From: Algoriphagus sp. AK58
Lineage (GTDB): Bacteria; Bacteroidota; Bacteroidia; Cytophagales; Cyclobacteriaceae
Assembly (NCBI RefSeq): GCF_014324365.1
Contig: NZ_QEIG01000017.1
Span: forward strand, 1-64,000
DNA: 64,000 nt
Direction: 5' to 3'
The notes below the pieces were generated by a model, which saw only the letters and a list, made by a program, of their open reading frames with translations, had not been told where the DNA came from and searched no databases. The position numbers and the translations under genes were made by a program. Positions 27,891 to 37,312 of the stretch are shown here, piece by piece (the stretch's first letter is position 1; every line of letters begins with the position of its first letter).

Positions 27891-29219
27891 ATGAATTTCA
27901 AACATTTACTAACACTTTGCCTTTTCACCCTCTTTTCTACTGCTACTTTTTCCCAAAAAATCATGCTTTTTGCTAATCATAGTGATGCAAAGTTCACTTT
28001 GCTCAACGACTATGATGATTCAGATAAGCAAGAGTTGGGCACGGGTTCCGTGGAGTTAAAACTCGAAAAGGATTCCAAAAACAGAGTTAAGATCACTAAA
28101 CCAGGTTACCAGCCGATCATCAAAGAATACAACAAGGACCTAAAATGGGACAAGGAACAGCGGATCACCTTGGACACCCGTCAGGTGGATATTACTGCGG
28201 AGCCCTTTGATGCTGAAATATATGTCGATGGTAGAATGATTGGCACGAAAGCCATTTATCTGTACATACAAAAGGATAGGTTTTTAACCGTTGAAGTAAA
28301 AAAACCTGGTTTTTCAACAGTTTCCAAAGTTTACTACAATCAGCCGGATAAGGAAACTCCTCCGATGAAGGATCATTTTACGCTGAAGGACCGTCAAGTC
28401 CGATTGGAAGTCCAGCCAGCAGATGCCAATGTAGCGACCAATGGAGTCACACTAGGTCGAGGTAATCAGGACATTAAAATTCCTTTTGGTGATTGTGTGA
28501 CCACTACAGTTACGAAGGAAGGCTATGTCAATTTTGAAAAAGTTTTTTGTAACAAAGAAGGTGATCCAGAGCCACCGATTAGAGATAAGGCAGTCCTGGA
28601 GGATCGACTGGTTAAAATCACTACCGCTCCAAATGATGCCGCTATCGAAATTGGCGGAAAAAGGGTTGGCAATGGATCTTACGATCTGAAAGTGGCAAAA
28701 AATTCCTGTGTCGAAATCCGTGTGAGCAAAGACGGTTTTGTGCGATATATCAAAAACTACTGTAATCAGACCAATATGCAGGAGCCTCCTGTGACTGATT
28801 TTCTGGAGTTGGCTGTGGATGAGGCCTACACTTCATCAGTATCGTCTGATTTGGCAAACGTGAGGATTACTGTTCCGGTTAAGGCAGGAATAGCTCCTGA
28901 AGAAGCCTGGAAAATCTTGAGCTCCATCATTACAGGCTACTTTGATATTTTGGAAACGGTAGATTACAATACCGGCTACTTGACTACCGCCTGGCAAGTC
29001 CAAAACTTTCAATCCAGCATCATCAGAACCCGAGTGATTGTATCCACAGGCGGTAATACCGATCAGATAGCTTATGCAGTAAAATTGATCAGTCAGGAAG
29101 CTTTCTTGGATGGGAAAAATCAAGTGACCGTGAAGGATGACGAGAAATTTCAGGATTGGGCGCGTATCCTTAAAAAATATGATGGATTGATTCAGGAGAT
29201 TCAGGCACGTCTCCAGTAA
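27891..29219 (+). CDS. Exported PEGA-domain repeat protein
   Basis: A 442-residue protein from ATG 27891, which starts the signal MNFKHLLTLCLFTLFSTATFSQ. It carries at least three PEGA-like units: VDITAEPFDAEIYVDGRMIG, VRLEVQPADANVATNGVTLG and VKITTAPNDAAIEIGGKRVG, each followed by a strand, a basic segment and a PGF/EGY/DGF turn. The C-terminal ~130 residues (ITVPVKAGIAPEEAWKILSS, NTGYLTTAWQV) form a separate mixed domain like those of outer-envelope assembly lipoproteins. PEGA domains are surface/cell-wall-associated; function unknown. Confidence 0.78.
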   Translation: MNFKHLLTLCLFTLFSTATFSQKIMLFANHSDAKFTLLNDYDDSDKQELGTGSVELKLEKDSKNRVKITKPGYQPIIKEYNKDLKWDKEQRITLDTRQVDITAEPFDAEIYVDGRMIGTKAIYLYIQKDRFLTVEVKKPGFSTVSKVYYNQPDKETPPMKDHFTLKDRQVRLEVQPADANVATNGVTLGRGNQDIKIPFGDCVTTTVTKEGYVNFEKVFCNKEGDPEPPIRDKAVLEDRLVKITTAPNDAAIEIGGKRVGNGSYDLKVAKNSCVEIRVSKDGFVRYIKNYCNQTNMQEPPVTDFLELAVDEAYTSSVSSDLANVRITVPVKAGIAPEEAWKILSSIITGYFDILETVDYNTGYLTTAWQVQNFQSSIIRTRVIVSTGGNTDQIAYAVKLISQEAFLDGKNQVTVKDDEKFQDWARILKKYDGLIQEIQARLQ

Positions 29220-29242
29220 GAAAAGCGTTGAAGCTTCAATTT

Positions 29243-29276
29243 ATCCCCGACACAATCTTGTCGGGGATTTTTTTTT
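29243..29276 (+). terminator. Terminator after the PEGA gene
   Basis: ATCCCCGACA / TGTCGGGGAT 10-bp stem, 6-base loop, then nine T residues. Confidence 0.85.
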
Positions 29277-29434
29277 GAAAATGTGAAAAAAAATATTTCA
29301 AGAAATCAATCGATTTCCATGTAGTTTTTGCTCTTGTTGGGGTTCGATGTGGCTTCAAAGGCATTTTTCGGAGCCTTATTCTTTTGTATTTTTTGATGCT
29401 TGAATAGAAAGAGCCTACTACCCAATTTAACCTC

Positions 29435-30916
29435 ATGCGAAAGCCTCACTTATCCTTTTCCCAAATCATCAACATGAACGTTGGTTTTTTTGGGATTCAA
29501 TACAGCTTTGGTCTCCAACAAAGCGCCGTCAATCCGATCTATGACATGCTGGGTGCGGCGCCAGATGAGATTCCGATTTTGAATCTTGCTGGCCCGATGA
29601 CCGGCCTTTTGATTCAACCCATTATAGGTGCTCTCAGTGACAGCACCTGGAGTGAAAAGTATGGAAGGCGAAAGCCCTATTTCTTTATTGGGGCCTTGCT
29701 ATGCAGCATCTGCCTGTTTTTTTACCCGTTTAGCAGTTCATTGTGGATGGCGGCAGGCTTACTTTGGGTGCTCGATGCCGCGAATAATACGGCAATGGAA
29801 CCGTACCGCGCATTGATTGCAGATTCCCTTCCTGAAGAGCAATATGGAAAAGGCTTTTTGACACAAAGCTTCTTTACCGGTTTGGGCATTACGCTTGCCA
29901 ATATCTCCCTTTTTGTTTTCCAGATTTTCTTCAAAGGCACCGTCGGTTCGCTCCCGATGTGGGTCTATGCTTCTTTCTTTTTGGGTACTGTCTGCTCGAT
30001 CACCTCGGTGATGTGGAGCATTTCCAAAACTCCGGAATATCCGCCTTCACCAGAAGAATTGGCTGCTTTGAAGGAGCGAAACAAAGGCATGCCTAATCCT
30101 GCGATTCAGTTTTTTCTATCCATCCTCACCACCTTAGTAGCCTACACGATCTTCTTACTGCTTTTGATTCCTTCGATTTTTGACCGGGGTTTGATCAGGA
30201 GTGTGATGAAAAATGCTGAAAATAATCCAACTACACGAGTCATTTTCGCTCAAAATCTGGAGATTATCGAGTCCATCATGGAAATGCCCGCTGTGATGTG
30301 GAAGCTTGCCTTGGTCTATCTTTTCCAATGGTATGCCCTGTTCTGTTATTGGCAAAATGCCGCCAAATCCATCGCGCTCTCCGTGTGGGACGCAACCCCT
30401 TCAAGCGACCCTGCCAAGTATGAGGAAGCAGTAGGTTGGGCAGGTCTGGTCAATGGCTGGTACAATATCGTGACCTTCCTTTCTGCCTTTTTCCTGGCAC
30501 GAATGACCCAGCGATTTGGTCCCAAAAAGGTGCATTTCATTTGTCTGCTGATGGCGGGAGTGGGACTGATCCTATTTCCGATGATTGAAAACAAGTACTT
30601 GCTGTTTGCTCCGATGACCGGATTTGGGGTCGCTTGGGCCAGCATGATGGGCGTGCCTTACCTGCTTGTCGTGAATGAAATTCCAAAGGAACGATACGGG
30701 GTCTACATGGGAATTATCAACATGATGATCGTGATTCCGATGATCCTGCAGACGCTGACCTTTGGTTTTATCTCCAAAAACTTCTTGGACAATGATGCCG
30801 GACAAGCCATCATTTTCGGTGGGTTTTTGCTGCTGATTGCGGCCCTCGCCACGCTTCGAATCAAAGAAAACAAGTCCATAGATCCTTCTACAGCGCCTGT
30901 TTCGGCAGGACATTAA
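29435..30916 (+). CDS. MFS sugar transporter (SLC45/GPH-like, candidate sucrose/maltose permease)
   Basis: A 493-residue, 12-helix major facilitator. Seen: QYSFGLQQSAVNPIYDMLGA in helix 1, GALSDSTWSEKYGRRKPYF (the loop 2-3 signature of GPH/SLC45-type sugar symporters), and the second-half repeat MTQRFGPKKVHF. The N-terminal helix pair and LNLAGPMTGLLIQPIIG resemble plant-like sucrose permeases. It is 30 bases upstream of amylosucrase, so sucrose is the most probable substrate. That is inferred from context. Confidence 0.88.
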   Translation: MRKPHLSFSQIINMNVGFFGIQYSFGLQQSAVNPIYDMLGAAPDEIPILNLAGPMTGLLIQPIIGALSDSTWSEKYGRRKPYFFIGALLCSICLFFYPFSSSLWMAAGLLWVLDAANNTAMEPYRALIADSLPEEQYGKGFLTQSFFTGLGITLANISLFVFQIFFKGTVGSLPMWVYASFFLGTVCSITSVMWSISKTPEYPPSPEELAALKERNKGMPNPAIQFFLSILTTLVAYTIFLLLLIPSIFDRGLIRSVMKNAENNPTTRVIFAQNLEIIESIMEMPAVMWKLALVYLFQWYALFCYWQNAAKSIALSVWDATPSSDPAKYEEAVGWAGLVNGWYNIVTFLSAFFLARMTQRFGPKKVHFICLLMAGVGLILFPMIENKYLLFAPMTGFGVAWASMMGVPYLLVVNEIPKERYGVYMGIINMMIVIPMILQTLTFGFISKNFLDNDAGQAIIFGGFLLLIAALATLRIKENKSIDPSTAPVSAGH

Positions 30917-30946
30917 CTCCCTTTTCAAACCAACTGAACCCATTCC

Positions 30947-32905
30947 ATGTACCCGGAATCTATTATTTCTGAAAAAATCCATCAACTCTTCCAAGAGCAT
31001 TCCATTGACCCTTTCAAAAAGGATAAGGACTTTGCTGATCGTCTCCAAGCCCATTTGCCAAAAATCCATAGACTATTTGGGGAGATCTATGGAGGATGTT
31101 TTGATGCAGAGCAGCAGTTTATGGAATTGCTTCGAAGTCTGATTCTAGCCCACAAAAGCCGAGAGGCGGGTCTGAAAAAAAGGGATCAGGAAAAATCCGA
31201 AAAGGGCGTTTGGTTTCTCAGCAATCAGCTTGCAGGCATGAGCTTATACGTGGATCGATTTGCAGGAAGTCTGAAGATCATGCCGACCAAGCTTTCTCAT
31301 CTCGAAGAATTAGGAGTGAATTTTCTTCACCTGATGCCGATTTTTGAAAGCCCGGCAGGTGAAAGTGACGGAGGCTATGCCGTATCGGATTTCAGAAAAG
31401 TGGATCCCCGTTTTGGGACTTTGGAGGATTTGATTTCCCTACGAAAAAACATGCATAGTCAAGGTATGTACCTTATGCTGGACATTGTACTCAACCATAC
31501 TTCGCATCACCACGAGTGGGCGCAAAAGGCCAAAGCGGGAGATTCCTATTATCAGGACTTCTTTTACACCTATTCCAACCGCTCGATTCCGGATGAGTTT
31601 GAGCGGGACATGCCGGAGATTTTTCCGGAAAGTGCTCCGGGAAATTTCACCTGGAGTGAAGAAATGGGCAAGTGGGTGATGACGGTATTTCATCGCTATC
31701 AATGGGACCTGAATTACACCAACCCGAATGTCTTCCGCGCCATGCTGGATACCGTTTTGTTTTATGGTAACCTTGGTGTGGACTTGCTAAGGATAGATGC
31801 TCCAGCTTTCATCTGGAAACAGATGGGCACTTCCTGCCAAAACCTTCCCCAAGCACATACGCTTCTCCGATTGATCAAGCAGTGTGTACAAGTAGCTACA
31901 CCCGGAATGGCCCTTTTGGGTGAAGCCATTGTGGCCCCTAAAGAAATTATGAAGTACTTTGGCACGGGAGAATTCATCGCTCAGGAATGTGATTTTGCCT
32001 ACAATGCTACCCAAATGGCCCTTCAATGGGACATGCTGGCCTCAGGAGAAACCCGCGTCATGCTCAATGCGCAATCAGAAATTCTGAACAAGCCTTATGG
32101 AACTTCATGGATTACCTATACCCGTTGTCACGACGATATCGGACTGGGCTATGACGACTACATGATCGCTCAGGCAGGAAAAGATCCCTATCAGCATCGA
32201 AAATTTCTGAAAGAATACTATTCCTTTTCCGGAGATCAGTGGATGAGTCCGGCAAGGGGAGCCCTTTTCTCTTCCAATCCCAAAACTGGCGATGCCCGGA
32301 TCAGTGGAACTCTGGCTTCACTTTGCGGATTGGAAAAAGCCCTGATTGAAGGCAATGGTCCGGCAATTGATCAAAGCATTCAGAAAATCCTGATGATGCA
32401 GGCGCATTCGATCTTTTTGGGCGGGTTGCCGATGCTTTTCTATGGGGACGAAGTCGGTTATACCAATGACTACAGCTATCAACATGATCCCGGAAAAAGC
32501 TATGACAACCGCTGGATGCACCGCCCGGTGATTGATTGGGAAAAGGTCAACCGCAAAAAAGTAGAAGGAACAGTCGAGCATCAGATTTTTGAAGGGACGA
32601 AGAGATTACTTCAGATCCGGAAGGAAAATGAGCTTTTCAGCGACTTGAGCAATATCTCTTGGATGAGTCCACACAACATCCACGTGGCAGGCCTTGTCCG
32701 CCGAATGGGAAATGAGCGGATGTACTGTCTGTTCAACTTCTCCGACAAGGCATCCTACCTGACTTGGTATGCCTTTCGCGAGCAGGGAGAAGGGTCTGGT
32801 AAACTTTGGGATCACTGGACACAATCCGAAGTAGAAATTGGGCCTGATCATGAATACCTGATTTTAGAGCCGTATGGGTTTCGGGTTTTAGAGCCTAAAA
32901 ATTGA
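30947..32905 (+). CDS. Amylosucrase-type glycoside hydrolase (GH13, sucrose-acting)
   Basis: A 652-residue GH13 enzyme, the size of amylosucrase. There is an N-terminal helical domain of ~90 residues typical of amylosucrases, then the (beta/alpha)8 barrel: DIVLNHTSHHHEWAQ, GVDLLRIDAPAFIWK with the nucleophile Asp284, LLGEA with the acid/base Glu326, and RCHDDIG with the transition-state Asp near 396. These positions are within a few residues of Neisseria amylosucrase. Amylosucrase makes alpha-1,4-glucan from sucrose, but related sucrose hydrolases look alike, and no signal peptide is present. With the MFS gene and LacI regulator it forms a sucrose-use unit. Confidence 0.87.
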   Translation: MYPESIISEKIHQLFQEHSIDPFKKDKDFADRLQAHLPKIHRLFGEIYGGCFDAEQQFMELLRSLILAHKSREAGLKKRDQEKSEKGVWFLSNQLAGMSLYVDRFAGSLKIMPTKLSHLEELGVNFLHLMPIFESPAGESDGGYAVSDFRKVDPRFGTLEDLISLRKNMHSQGMYLMLDIVLNHTSHHHEWAQKAKAGDSYYQDFFYTYSNRSIPDEFERDMPEIFPESAPGNFTWSEEMGKWVMTVFHRYQWDLNYTNPNVFRAMLDTVLFYGNLGVDLLRIDAPAFIWKQMGTSCQNLPQAHTLLRLIKQCVQVATPGMALLGEAIVAPKEIMKYFGTGEFIAQECDFAYNATQMALQWDMLASGETRVMLNAQSEILNKPYGTSWITYTRCHDDIGLGYDDYMIAQAGKDPYQHRKFLKEYYSFSGDQWMSPARGALFSSNPKTGDARISGTLASLCGLEKALIEGNGPAIDQSIQKILMMQAHSIFLGGLPMLFYGDEVGYTNDYSYQHDPGKSYDNRWMHRPVIDWEKVNRKKVEGTVEHQIFEGTKRLLQIRKENELFSDLSNISWMSPHNIHVAGLVRRMGNERMYCLFNFSDKASYLTWYAFREQGEGSGKLWDHWTQSEVEIGPDHEYLILEPYGFRVLEPKN

Positions 32906-32907
32906 CT

Positions 32908-32942
32908 AAACCTTCCAAGTTTTTAAAACCCGGAAGGTTTTT
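32908..32942. terminator. Bidirectional terminator between amylosucrase and the LacI gene
   Basis: AAACCTTCC / GGAAGGTTT stem with a T-run, overlapping the last codons of the convergent LacI-type gene. Confidence 0.65.
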
Positions 32943-33967
32943 CAGCTTCTCATTGAAGATCCCCTGACGACCAGTTCGGTTTTCATCTCCAGAGTTTCAT
33001 TTTGACCCATGTCCTGATTTTTTAGCAATTCGATCATCCATTCTGCCGCCCTGCTACCCATCCGATAGCCATATTGATCCACCGAACTCAAGGAAGGAGT
33101 GGTGTATTCCGAAAGCATCCAATTGCTAAAGCCTATCAAGCCTACCTGAGTTGGTATCTGATAGCCGGAGGATTTCAGGTAATTCATCGCTCCCAAAGCC
33201 ACCAGATCCGTGATGCAAAATAATGCATCCGGCTTTTCTTCAGAATTCATCAAATCTCGGGTGAATTCGAAGCCTTCTTCTTCGGAAATCGCAAAGCAGT
33301 TTTTGACCAAGGATTCCTTGAATTCCAAGCCATGATCCTCCAAGGCTTTTTGGTAGCCCAAAAATCGTTCATGTGCGTTTTTAACTTCCATTCGTCCGCT
33401 GAGGTGGGCGATTTTTCGATAACCTTGCCGGATTAGATGGGTTACTGCCTGATAGGCTCCTTGAAAATCATCCACCTCGATTTTGGGCCCCGGTAGTTGA
33501 TCTGTGACTTTGTCAAACTGGATCACTGGCTTGCCTTCATCCAAAAATGCCTGTAAGTGATCTGCCTCTTTGGTTTCATTAGAGACTGAAATCAGCAATC
33601 CATCTACACCCATTCCTAATAAGTATTGACTTGCCAGAATCTCGTCTTTCAATAAATCATAAGATTGGGCTAGGAGAATGCTATAACCATGCTTTTTCGC
33701 TGTTTCCATCGCGCCGCTAATGGTGGTAGAGAAAAAGTGATGGACAATCTGTGGCACAATCATGCCTAAAATCGAAGTTCGGTTTTTCCGGAAGTTCACC
33801 GCCATCGTGTTGGGTACATAATTGTGCTTTTCCGCATATTCCTTGACCATCTGAATGGTATCTTCCGAAAGAGAGGGGTAGCCATTGAGCGCGCGGGAAA
33901 CGGTAGATGGGGAAAGATTGAGGTCTTTGGCAATGTCTTTTAGTGTGACTTTTCTTTTTTCAGCCAT
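32942..33967 (-). CDS. LacI-family transcriptional regulator
   Basis: A 341-residue LacI-type repressor. N-terminal HTH VTLKDIAKDLNLSPSTVSRALNG (residues 6-28) with hinge helix, then a periplasmic-binding-protein-like sugar domain (ILGMIVPQIVHHFFST, FQGAYQAVTHLIRQGYRKIAHLSGR, PDALFCITDLVALGAM). It lies between the sucrose genes and the sugar-catabolic cluster, divergent from the latter (166 bases). It may control either or both; I found no clear palindromic operator by eye. AraC/GntR alternatives are excluded by the HTH. Confidence 0.93.
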   Translation of the reverse strand: MAEKRKVTLKDIAKDLNLSPSTVSRALNGYPSLSEDTIQMVKEYAEKHNYVPNTMAVNFRKNRTSILGMIVPQIVHHFFSTTISGAMETAKKHGYSILLAQSYDLLKDEILASQYLLGMGVDGLLISVSNETKEADHLQAFLDEGKPVIQFDKVTDQLPGPKIEVDDFQGAYQAVTHLIRQGYRKIAHLSGRMEVKNAHERFLGYQKALEDHGLEFKESLVKNCFAISEEEGFEFTRDLMNSEEKPDALFCITDLVALGAMNYLKSSGYQIPTQVGLIGFSNWMLSEYTTPSLSSVDQYGYRMGSRAAEWMIELLKNQDMGQNETLEMKTELVVRGSSMRS

Positions 33968-34133
33968 GGTTTAGGTTTATTGGGTTCGGCACGGTTGGCT
34001 CTTGTGCTATTTGATTCCAGAAAGTACAACTATTTAAACCCAAATCCATGTTTGAATAGTCCTTTCATACATTTTGTAAGTAAAAAAGGCAGGAAAAATT
34101 TTATATTCAATCCCAACCTTAAACCCAAACTAA

Positions 34134-34841
34134 ATGAAACCTATTGTACAGATCTCGCTCGATCTGACGAATATCGATGAGGCACTGGAAACCGCCGCTT
34201 TGGCGCTTCGAGCAGGAGTAGACTGGCTGGAGGCTGGCACTCCCTTAATTTTAGCAGAAGGCCTCCATGGAGTCCGAAAACTGCGAGAAGCCTTTCCCGG
34301 AATTCCTATTGTCGCAGACCTTAAAACCATGGACGGGGGCTACCTGGAGGCCGAAATGATGGCTAAAGCCGGTGCTACCCACGTCGTGGTCATGGCCCGA
34401 GCACATGCCGAGACGATCAAGTGTGTGGTCAAGGCCGGGAAAGACTTTGGGGTGCAAGTGATGGGAGATAATATGATCTGTCCGGACATGGTGGAAGGGG
34501 CCAAATTTTTGGAAGACCTAGGCTGTGACTATGTCATCCATCATATCGGCTACGATGAGCGTAGAGGCATTGCCGCTGCAGGCCACCGTATGCCAAGTCC
34601 GCTCGATCAACTTCGGGAAGTAGTCGCTGCGGTCAATATTCCCGTGCAGGCAGTAGGTGGTCTTTCTCTCGAGCAGGCCATTCAATGCCCTCAATATGGA
34701 GCGCCTTTAGTCGTCTTGGGTGCGCCGCTCACCATCGATGCAGATTCTTTTAAAACGGCTGACGGAGATCTTGAATCCTCTCTTCGAATGATCTGCGAAG
34801 CTATCCATGCCCAAACCACTGTTTTCCCCTCTAAATCCTAA
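34134..34841 (+). CDS. 3-hexulose-6-phosphate synthase / 3-keto-gulonate-6-phosphate decarboxylase-like enzyme
   Basis: A 235-residue (beta/alpha)8 protein of the OMP decarboxylase superfamily. It keeps the metal and substrate residues of the HPS/KGPDC group: WLEAGTPLI, VADLKTMDGG (Asp-x-Lys-x-x-Asp) and IHHIGYDERRG, plus the phosphate-binding end VQAVGGLS and LVVLGAPLT. The GYD segment is closer to HPS than to UlaD-type decarboxylases. It is the first gene of a catabolic cluster. There is no hexulose-phosphate isomerase or ribulose-phosphate context next to it, so methylotrophy is unlikely; a decarboxylase or aldolase role on a keto-sugar acid phosphate is inferred. Confidence 0.8.
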   Translation: MKPIVQISLDLTNIDEALETAALALRAGVDWLEAGTPLILAEGLHGVRKLREAFPGIPIVADLKTMDGGYLEAEMMAKAGATHVVVMARAHAETIKCVVKAGKDFGVQVMGDNMICPDMVEGAKFLEDLGCDYVIHHIGYDERRGIAAAGHRMPSPLDQLREVVAAVNIPVQAVGGLSLEQAIQCPQYGAPLVVLGAPLTIDADSFKTADGDLESSLRMICEAIHAQTTVFPSKS

Positions 34842-34844
34842 GCC

Positions 34845-35888
34845 ATGTCCAGCACCAAAATACCCGCAGTAGTCAACTACTCCGAGCAAAAGCATTCCGT
34901 AGAAATCCGCGAAATCCCTGTTCCTGAAATCGGGGAAGAAGATATCCTTCTCGAAGTCGAAAATGTAGGAGTCTGCGGCAGTGACCTCCATCAATGGACT
35001 TCCGACCACAGTTGGCCGGTGAATTATCCGGTCGTATTGGGTCATGAATTTGGGGGGAAAATTGCCGCTTTGGGTTCCCGAGTCTCGGGTTGGAAGGTCG
35101 GTGATCGGGTCGTGTCTGAAACCGCTGCTGTGATCGATACCCAAAATCCCATGAGCAAGGTGGGACTTTATAATCTCGACCCCACCCGCAAAGGCTTCGG
35201 CTATGGGGTGAATGGTGCGATGACTCGATTTGTACGGGTGCCGGCAAGATGCCTGCATACTGTCCCTGAAAACCTTTCTTTCGAAGAAGCCTGCCTGACT
35301 GAGCCCTGCTGTGTCGCTTTCAATTCCTTGGTCGGAAATTCCCATATCAAACCAGGAGATCGGGTCATCGTCATCGGGCCGGGTACCATTGGGATTCTAT
35401 GTGCAGCGGTGGCCAGACTTTGTGGTGCCGAAGTGGCCGTATTGGGTTTGGAAGCGGACCGAGGCCGACTGGAAATCGCCAAAAATGCCTACGGTTGTGA
35501 TCCTCTTATCGGAGAAGATGCTGCCGAAGCCTGGGCTAGAAAGCGGGATGGATTGGGTGCCGACCTGATCGTTGATGCGGCAGGACATAGTATTACTCTC
35601 AAGACAGCAATGAAGCTGGTTAGACCAAACGGGCAAATCACCAAAGTAGGATGGGGACCTCAACCGCTGAATTTCTCCATTGACCCCATCGTGCAGAAAA
35701 ATGTGCGTCTGCAAGGTAGTTTCAGTCATAACTGGCCGATCTGGGAACGGGTAATCGCACTGCTGGCAAGCGGAGCTTTGAATGTCAAGCCGATCATCGG
35801 AGGGGTGTGGCCGATTACCGATTGGCATACCGCTTTTGAAAAAATGCACACAGGGCAGGTGGTGAAGTCGGTTTTAAAGCCTGTTTAA
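34845..35888 (+). CDS. Zinc-type medium-chain dehydrogenase/reductase (sugar-alcohol dehydrogenase-like)
   Basis: A 347-residue MDR oxidoreductase. Catalytic zinc ligands are seen in GVCGSDLHQW (Cys44) and GHEFGG (His67, Glu68), and the NAD site VIGPGTIGILCA. The lobe that usually holds four structural-zinc cysteines (around 95-115) has none, so only the catalytic zinc is likely. Similar proteins are L-threonine, sorbitol or L-idonate dehydrogenases; the substrate is unknown. It starts 3 bases after the HPS-like gene. Confidence 0.88.
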   Translation: MSSTKIPAVVNYSEQKHSVEIREIPVPEIGEEDILLEVENVGVCGSDLHQWTSDHSWPVNYPVVLGHEFGGKIAALGSRVSGWKVGDRVVSETAAVIDTQNPMSKVGLYNLDPTRKGFGYGVNGAMTRFVRVPARCLHTVPENLSFEEACLTEPCCVAFNSLVGNSHIKPGDRVIVIGPGTIGILCAAVARLCGAEVAVLGLEADRGRLEIAKNAYGCDPLIGEDAAEAWARKRDGLGADLIVDAAGHSITLKTAMKLVRPNGQITKVGWGPQPLNFSIDPIVQKNVRLQGSFSHNWPIWERVIALLASGALNVKPIIGGVWPITDWHTAFEKMHTGQVVKSVLKPV

Positions 35889-35898
35889 ATAGAACTTT

Positions 35899-36498
35899 AT
35901 GCTTTACCAATTGCCTTTGAATTTATCCTTGATCCTGATTTTTTTCGATTTTGGGCTATTGGTATGGGTAATCCGTTCTTCGAAGTGGGAAAAATGGATG
36001 ACTCTTTCCAGGATTGTGGCGTTCGTGCTTTTTTGTTCATTTTCTGTGTTGAAATGGATAGGTACTTCCCCAACTTTTGCAGCCTCATCTCCTAATGTGC
36101 TCATTTTCAAAAGCAGTGATGAGATCGGAAAGTTGTATTTCGCAAGGCAGAGAGATGAAGACCTTTTTATTTTTTGGGAAGAAAAAATAAATGGAAAAGA
36201 AGGAAGACTCACGTTTGAAATGGAGGGTGTTTCCTCAAATGGTCTTGTGATTTTCAAAGAGATCGATCAGAAGTTACTCGAATTTCGACCTAATTTGGAA
36301 TTGGATGGGAATACTTGGAAGCCAATCCAATTGGATATAAATGATTCTGTATTTGAGCCTATCTCGCGAGAGGGAGAATTGGCATTTAAAAGCCATAGAA
36401 AAGTAGTTTGGGCCAATTATGCATCGCAGATTCTTTCGATAGCGTTTTTGACGATCTTTCTGATTACTTCATTTAAAAACCCAGAGAAAACGTCTTGA
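35899..36498 (+). CDS. Small integral membrane protein of unknown function
   Basis: A 199-residue protein with hydrophobic segments near residues 5-27 (LNLSLILIFFDFGLLVWVI), 35-53 (IVAFVLFCSFSVLKWI) and 175-193 (ILSIAFLTIFLITSF) and a soluble beta-rich middle (EDLFIFWEEKINGKEGRLTFEM). No family recognised. It lies inside the sugar-catabolic cluster between two dehydrogenase genes but is AT-richer than its neighbours, so it could be a passenger rather than part of the pathway. Confidence 0.65.
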   Translation: MLYQLPLNLSLILIFFDFGLLVWVIRSSKWEKWMTLSRIVAFVLFCSFSVLKWIGTSPTFAASSPNVLIFKSSDEIGKLYFARQRDEDLFIFWEEKINGKEGRLTFEMEGVSSNGLVIFKEIDQKLLEFRPNLELDGNTWKPIQLDINDSVFEPISREGELAFKSHRKVVWANYASQILSIAFLTIFLITSFKNPEKTS

Positions 36499-36517
36499 TT
36501 TCTTAAACTAAAAATTC

Positions 36518-37309
36518 ATGCGACTCAAAGACAAAGTCATTATCGTCACCGGAAGTACCACAGGTATCGGAAAAGCCATCGCCAAACGATGTGTAGCCGA
36601 ATGTGCTAAAGTCATTTTGCACGGATTGGAAGGATTTCTTGGAGAGGAAGTTTTGGAAGAGATTGGAACAGAACATGCCGTATTCCATCAGGAAGACATT
36701 TCCGACGAGGGCTGTCCTGAGCGCTTGGTCAGGCTGGCGGTCGATCGTTTTGGCAGGCTCGATGCTGTGGTCAACAATGCCGCTTGGGTGATTCAGTCCA
36801 ATATTGAAAACACCGACCGGGCGTTTCTCCAAAAAGTCCTGGATATCAATGCTATCTCCCCTTTTCTCCTGATTCAGGCCGCCTTGCCCGAACTAGCCAA
36901 AAATCAGGGCTGCGTACTTAACATCGGCTCGGTCAATGCCTGGAGCGGGGAACCCAATCTGTTGGCTTATTCGATTTCCAAGGGAGCTTTGATGACCCTG
37001 ACCCGAAATCTGGGGGATTCCCTAATGCGCGATTATGGTATTCGGGTCAATCAGATCAATCCGGGTTGGGTGCTGACGGAGCGGGAAAAGGAACGCAAAA
37101 AAGATCACGGTCTATCCGAAACCTGGTATGAGGACTTGCCCAACATGTACGCTCCGGCAGGTCGGATTCTTTGGCCGGAAGAAATTGCCGCTGCGTGTAT
37201 TTATTGGCTTTCGGACGAAGCAGGACCGATTTCCGGACAGGTGGTTGACCTCGAGCAATATCCCATGATCGGGCGAAATGCCCCCAAAGACACCTCAACT
37301 ATTCACTGA
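36518..37309 (+). CDS. Short-chain dehydrogenase/reductase
   Basis: A 263-residue classical SDR. Seen: the cofactor site TGSTTGIG (11-18), VNNAAW (the NNAG-type motif), the catalytic Ser in NIGSVNAWSG, and Tyr151-x3-Lys155 in YSISKGAL. The end RILWPEEIAAACIYWLSDEAGPISGQ is typical. It probably oxidises a sugar or sugar acid. In the cluster it precedes a sugar isomerase gene by 3 bases. Confidence 0.92.
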   Translation: MRLKDKVIIVTGSTTGIGKAIAKRCVAECAKVILHGLEGFLGEEVLEEIGTEHAVFHQEDISDEGCPERLVRLAVDRFGRLDAVVNNAAWVIQSNIENTDRAFLQKVLDINAISPFLLIQAALPELAKNQGCVLNIGSVNAWSGEPNLLAYSISKGALMTLTRNLGDSLMRDYGIRVNQINPGWVLTEREKERKKDHGLSETWYEDLPNMYAPAGRILWPEEIAAACIYWLSDEAGPISGQVVDLEQYPMIGRNAPKDTSTIH

Positions 37310-37312
37310 TTT

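Noticed and set aside
30572..31069. 165-residue minus-strand open frame
   Set aside because: Antisense to the transporter/amylosucrase junction, no support.
34134..34841. Assignment as methylotrophic formaldehyde fixation (HPS)
   Set aside because: No isomerase (PHI) gene or ribulose-phosphate context is present; only the family is claimed.
34707..35345. 212-residue minus-strand open frame
   Set aside because: Antisense shadow of the HPS-like and MDR genes, no recognisable domain.
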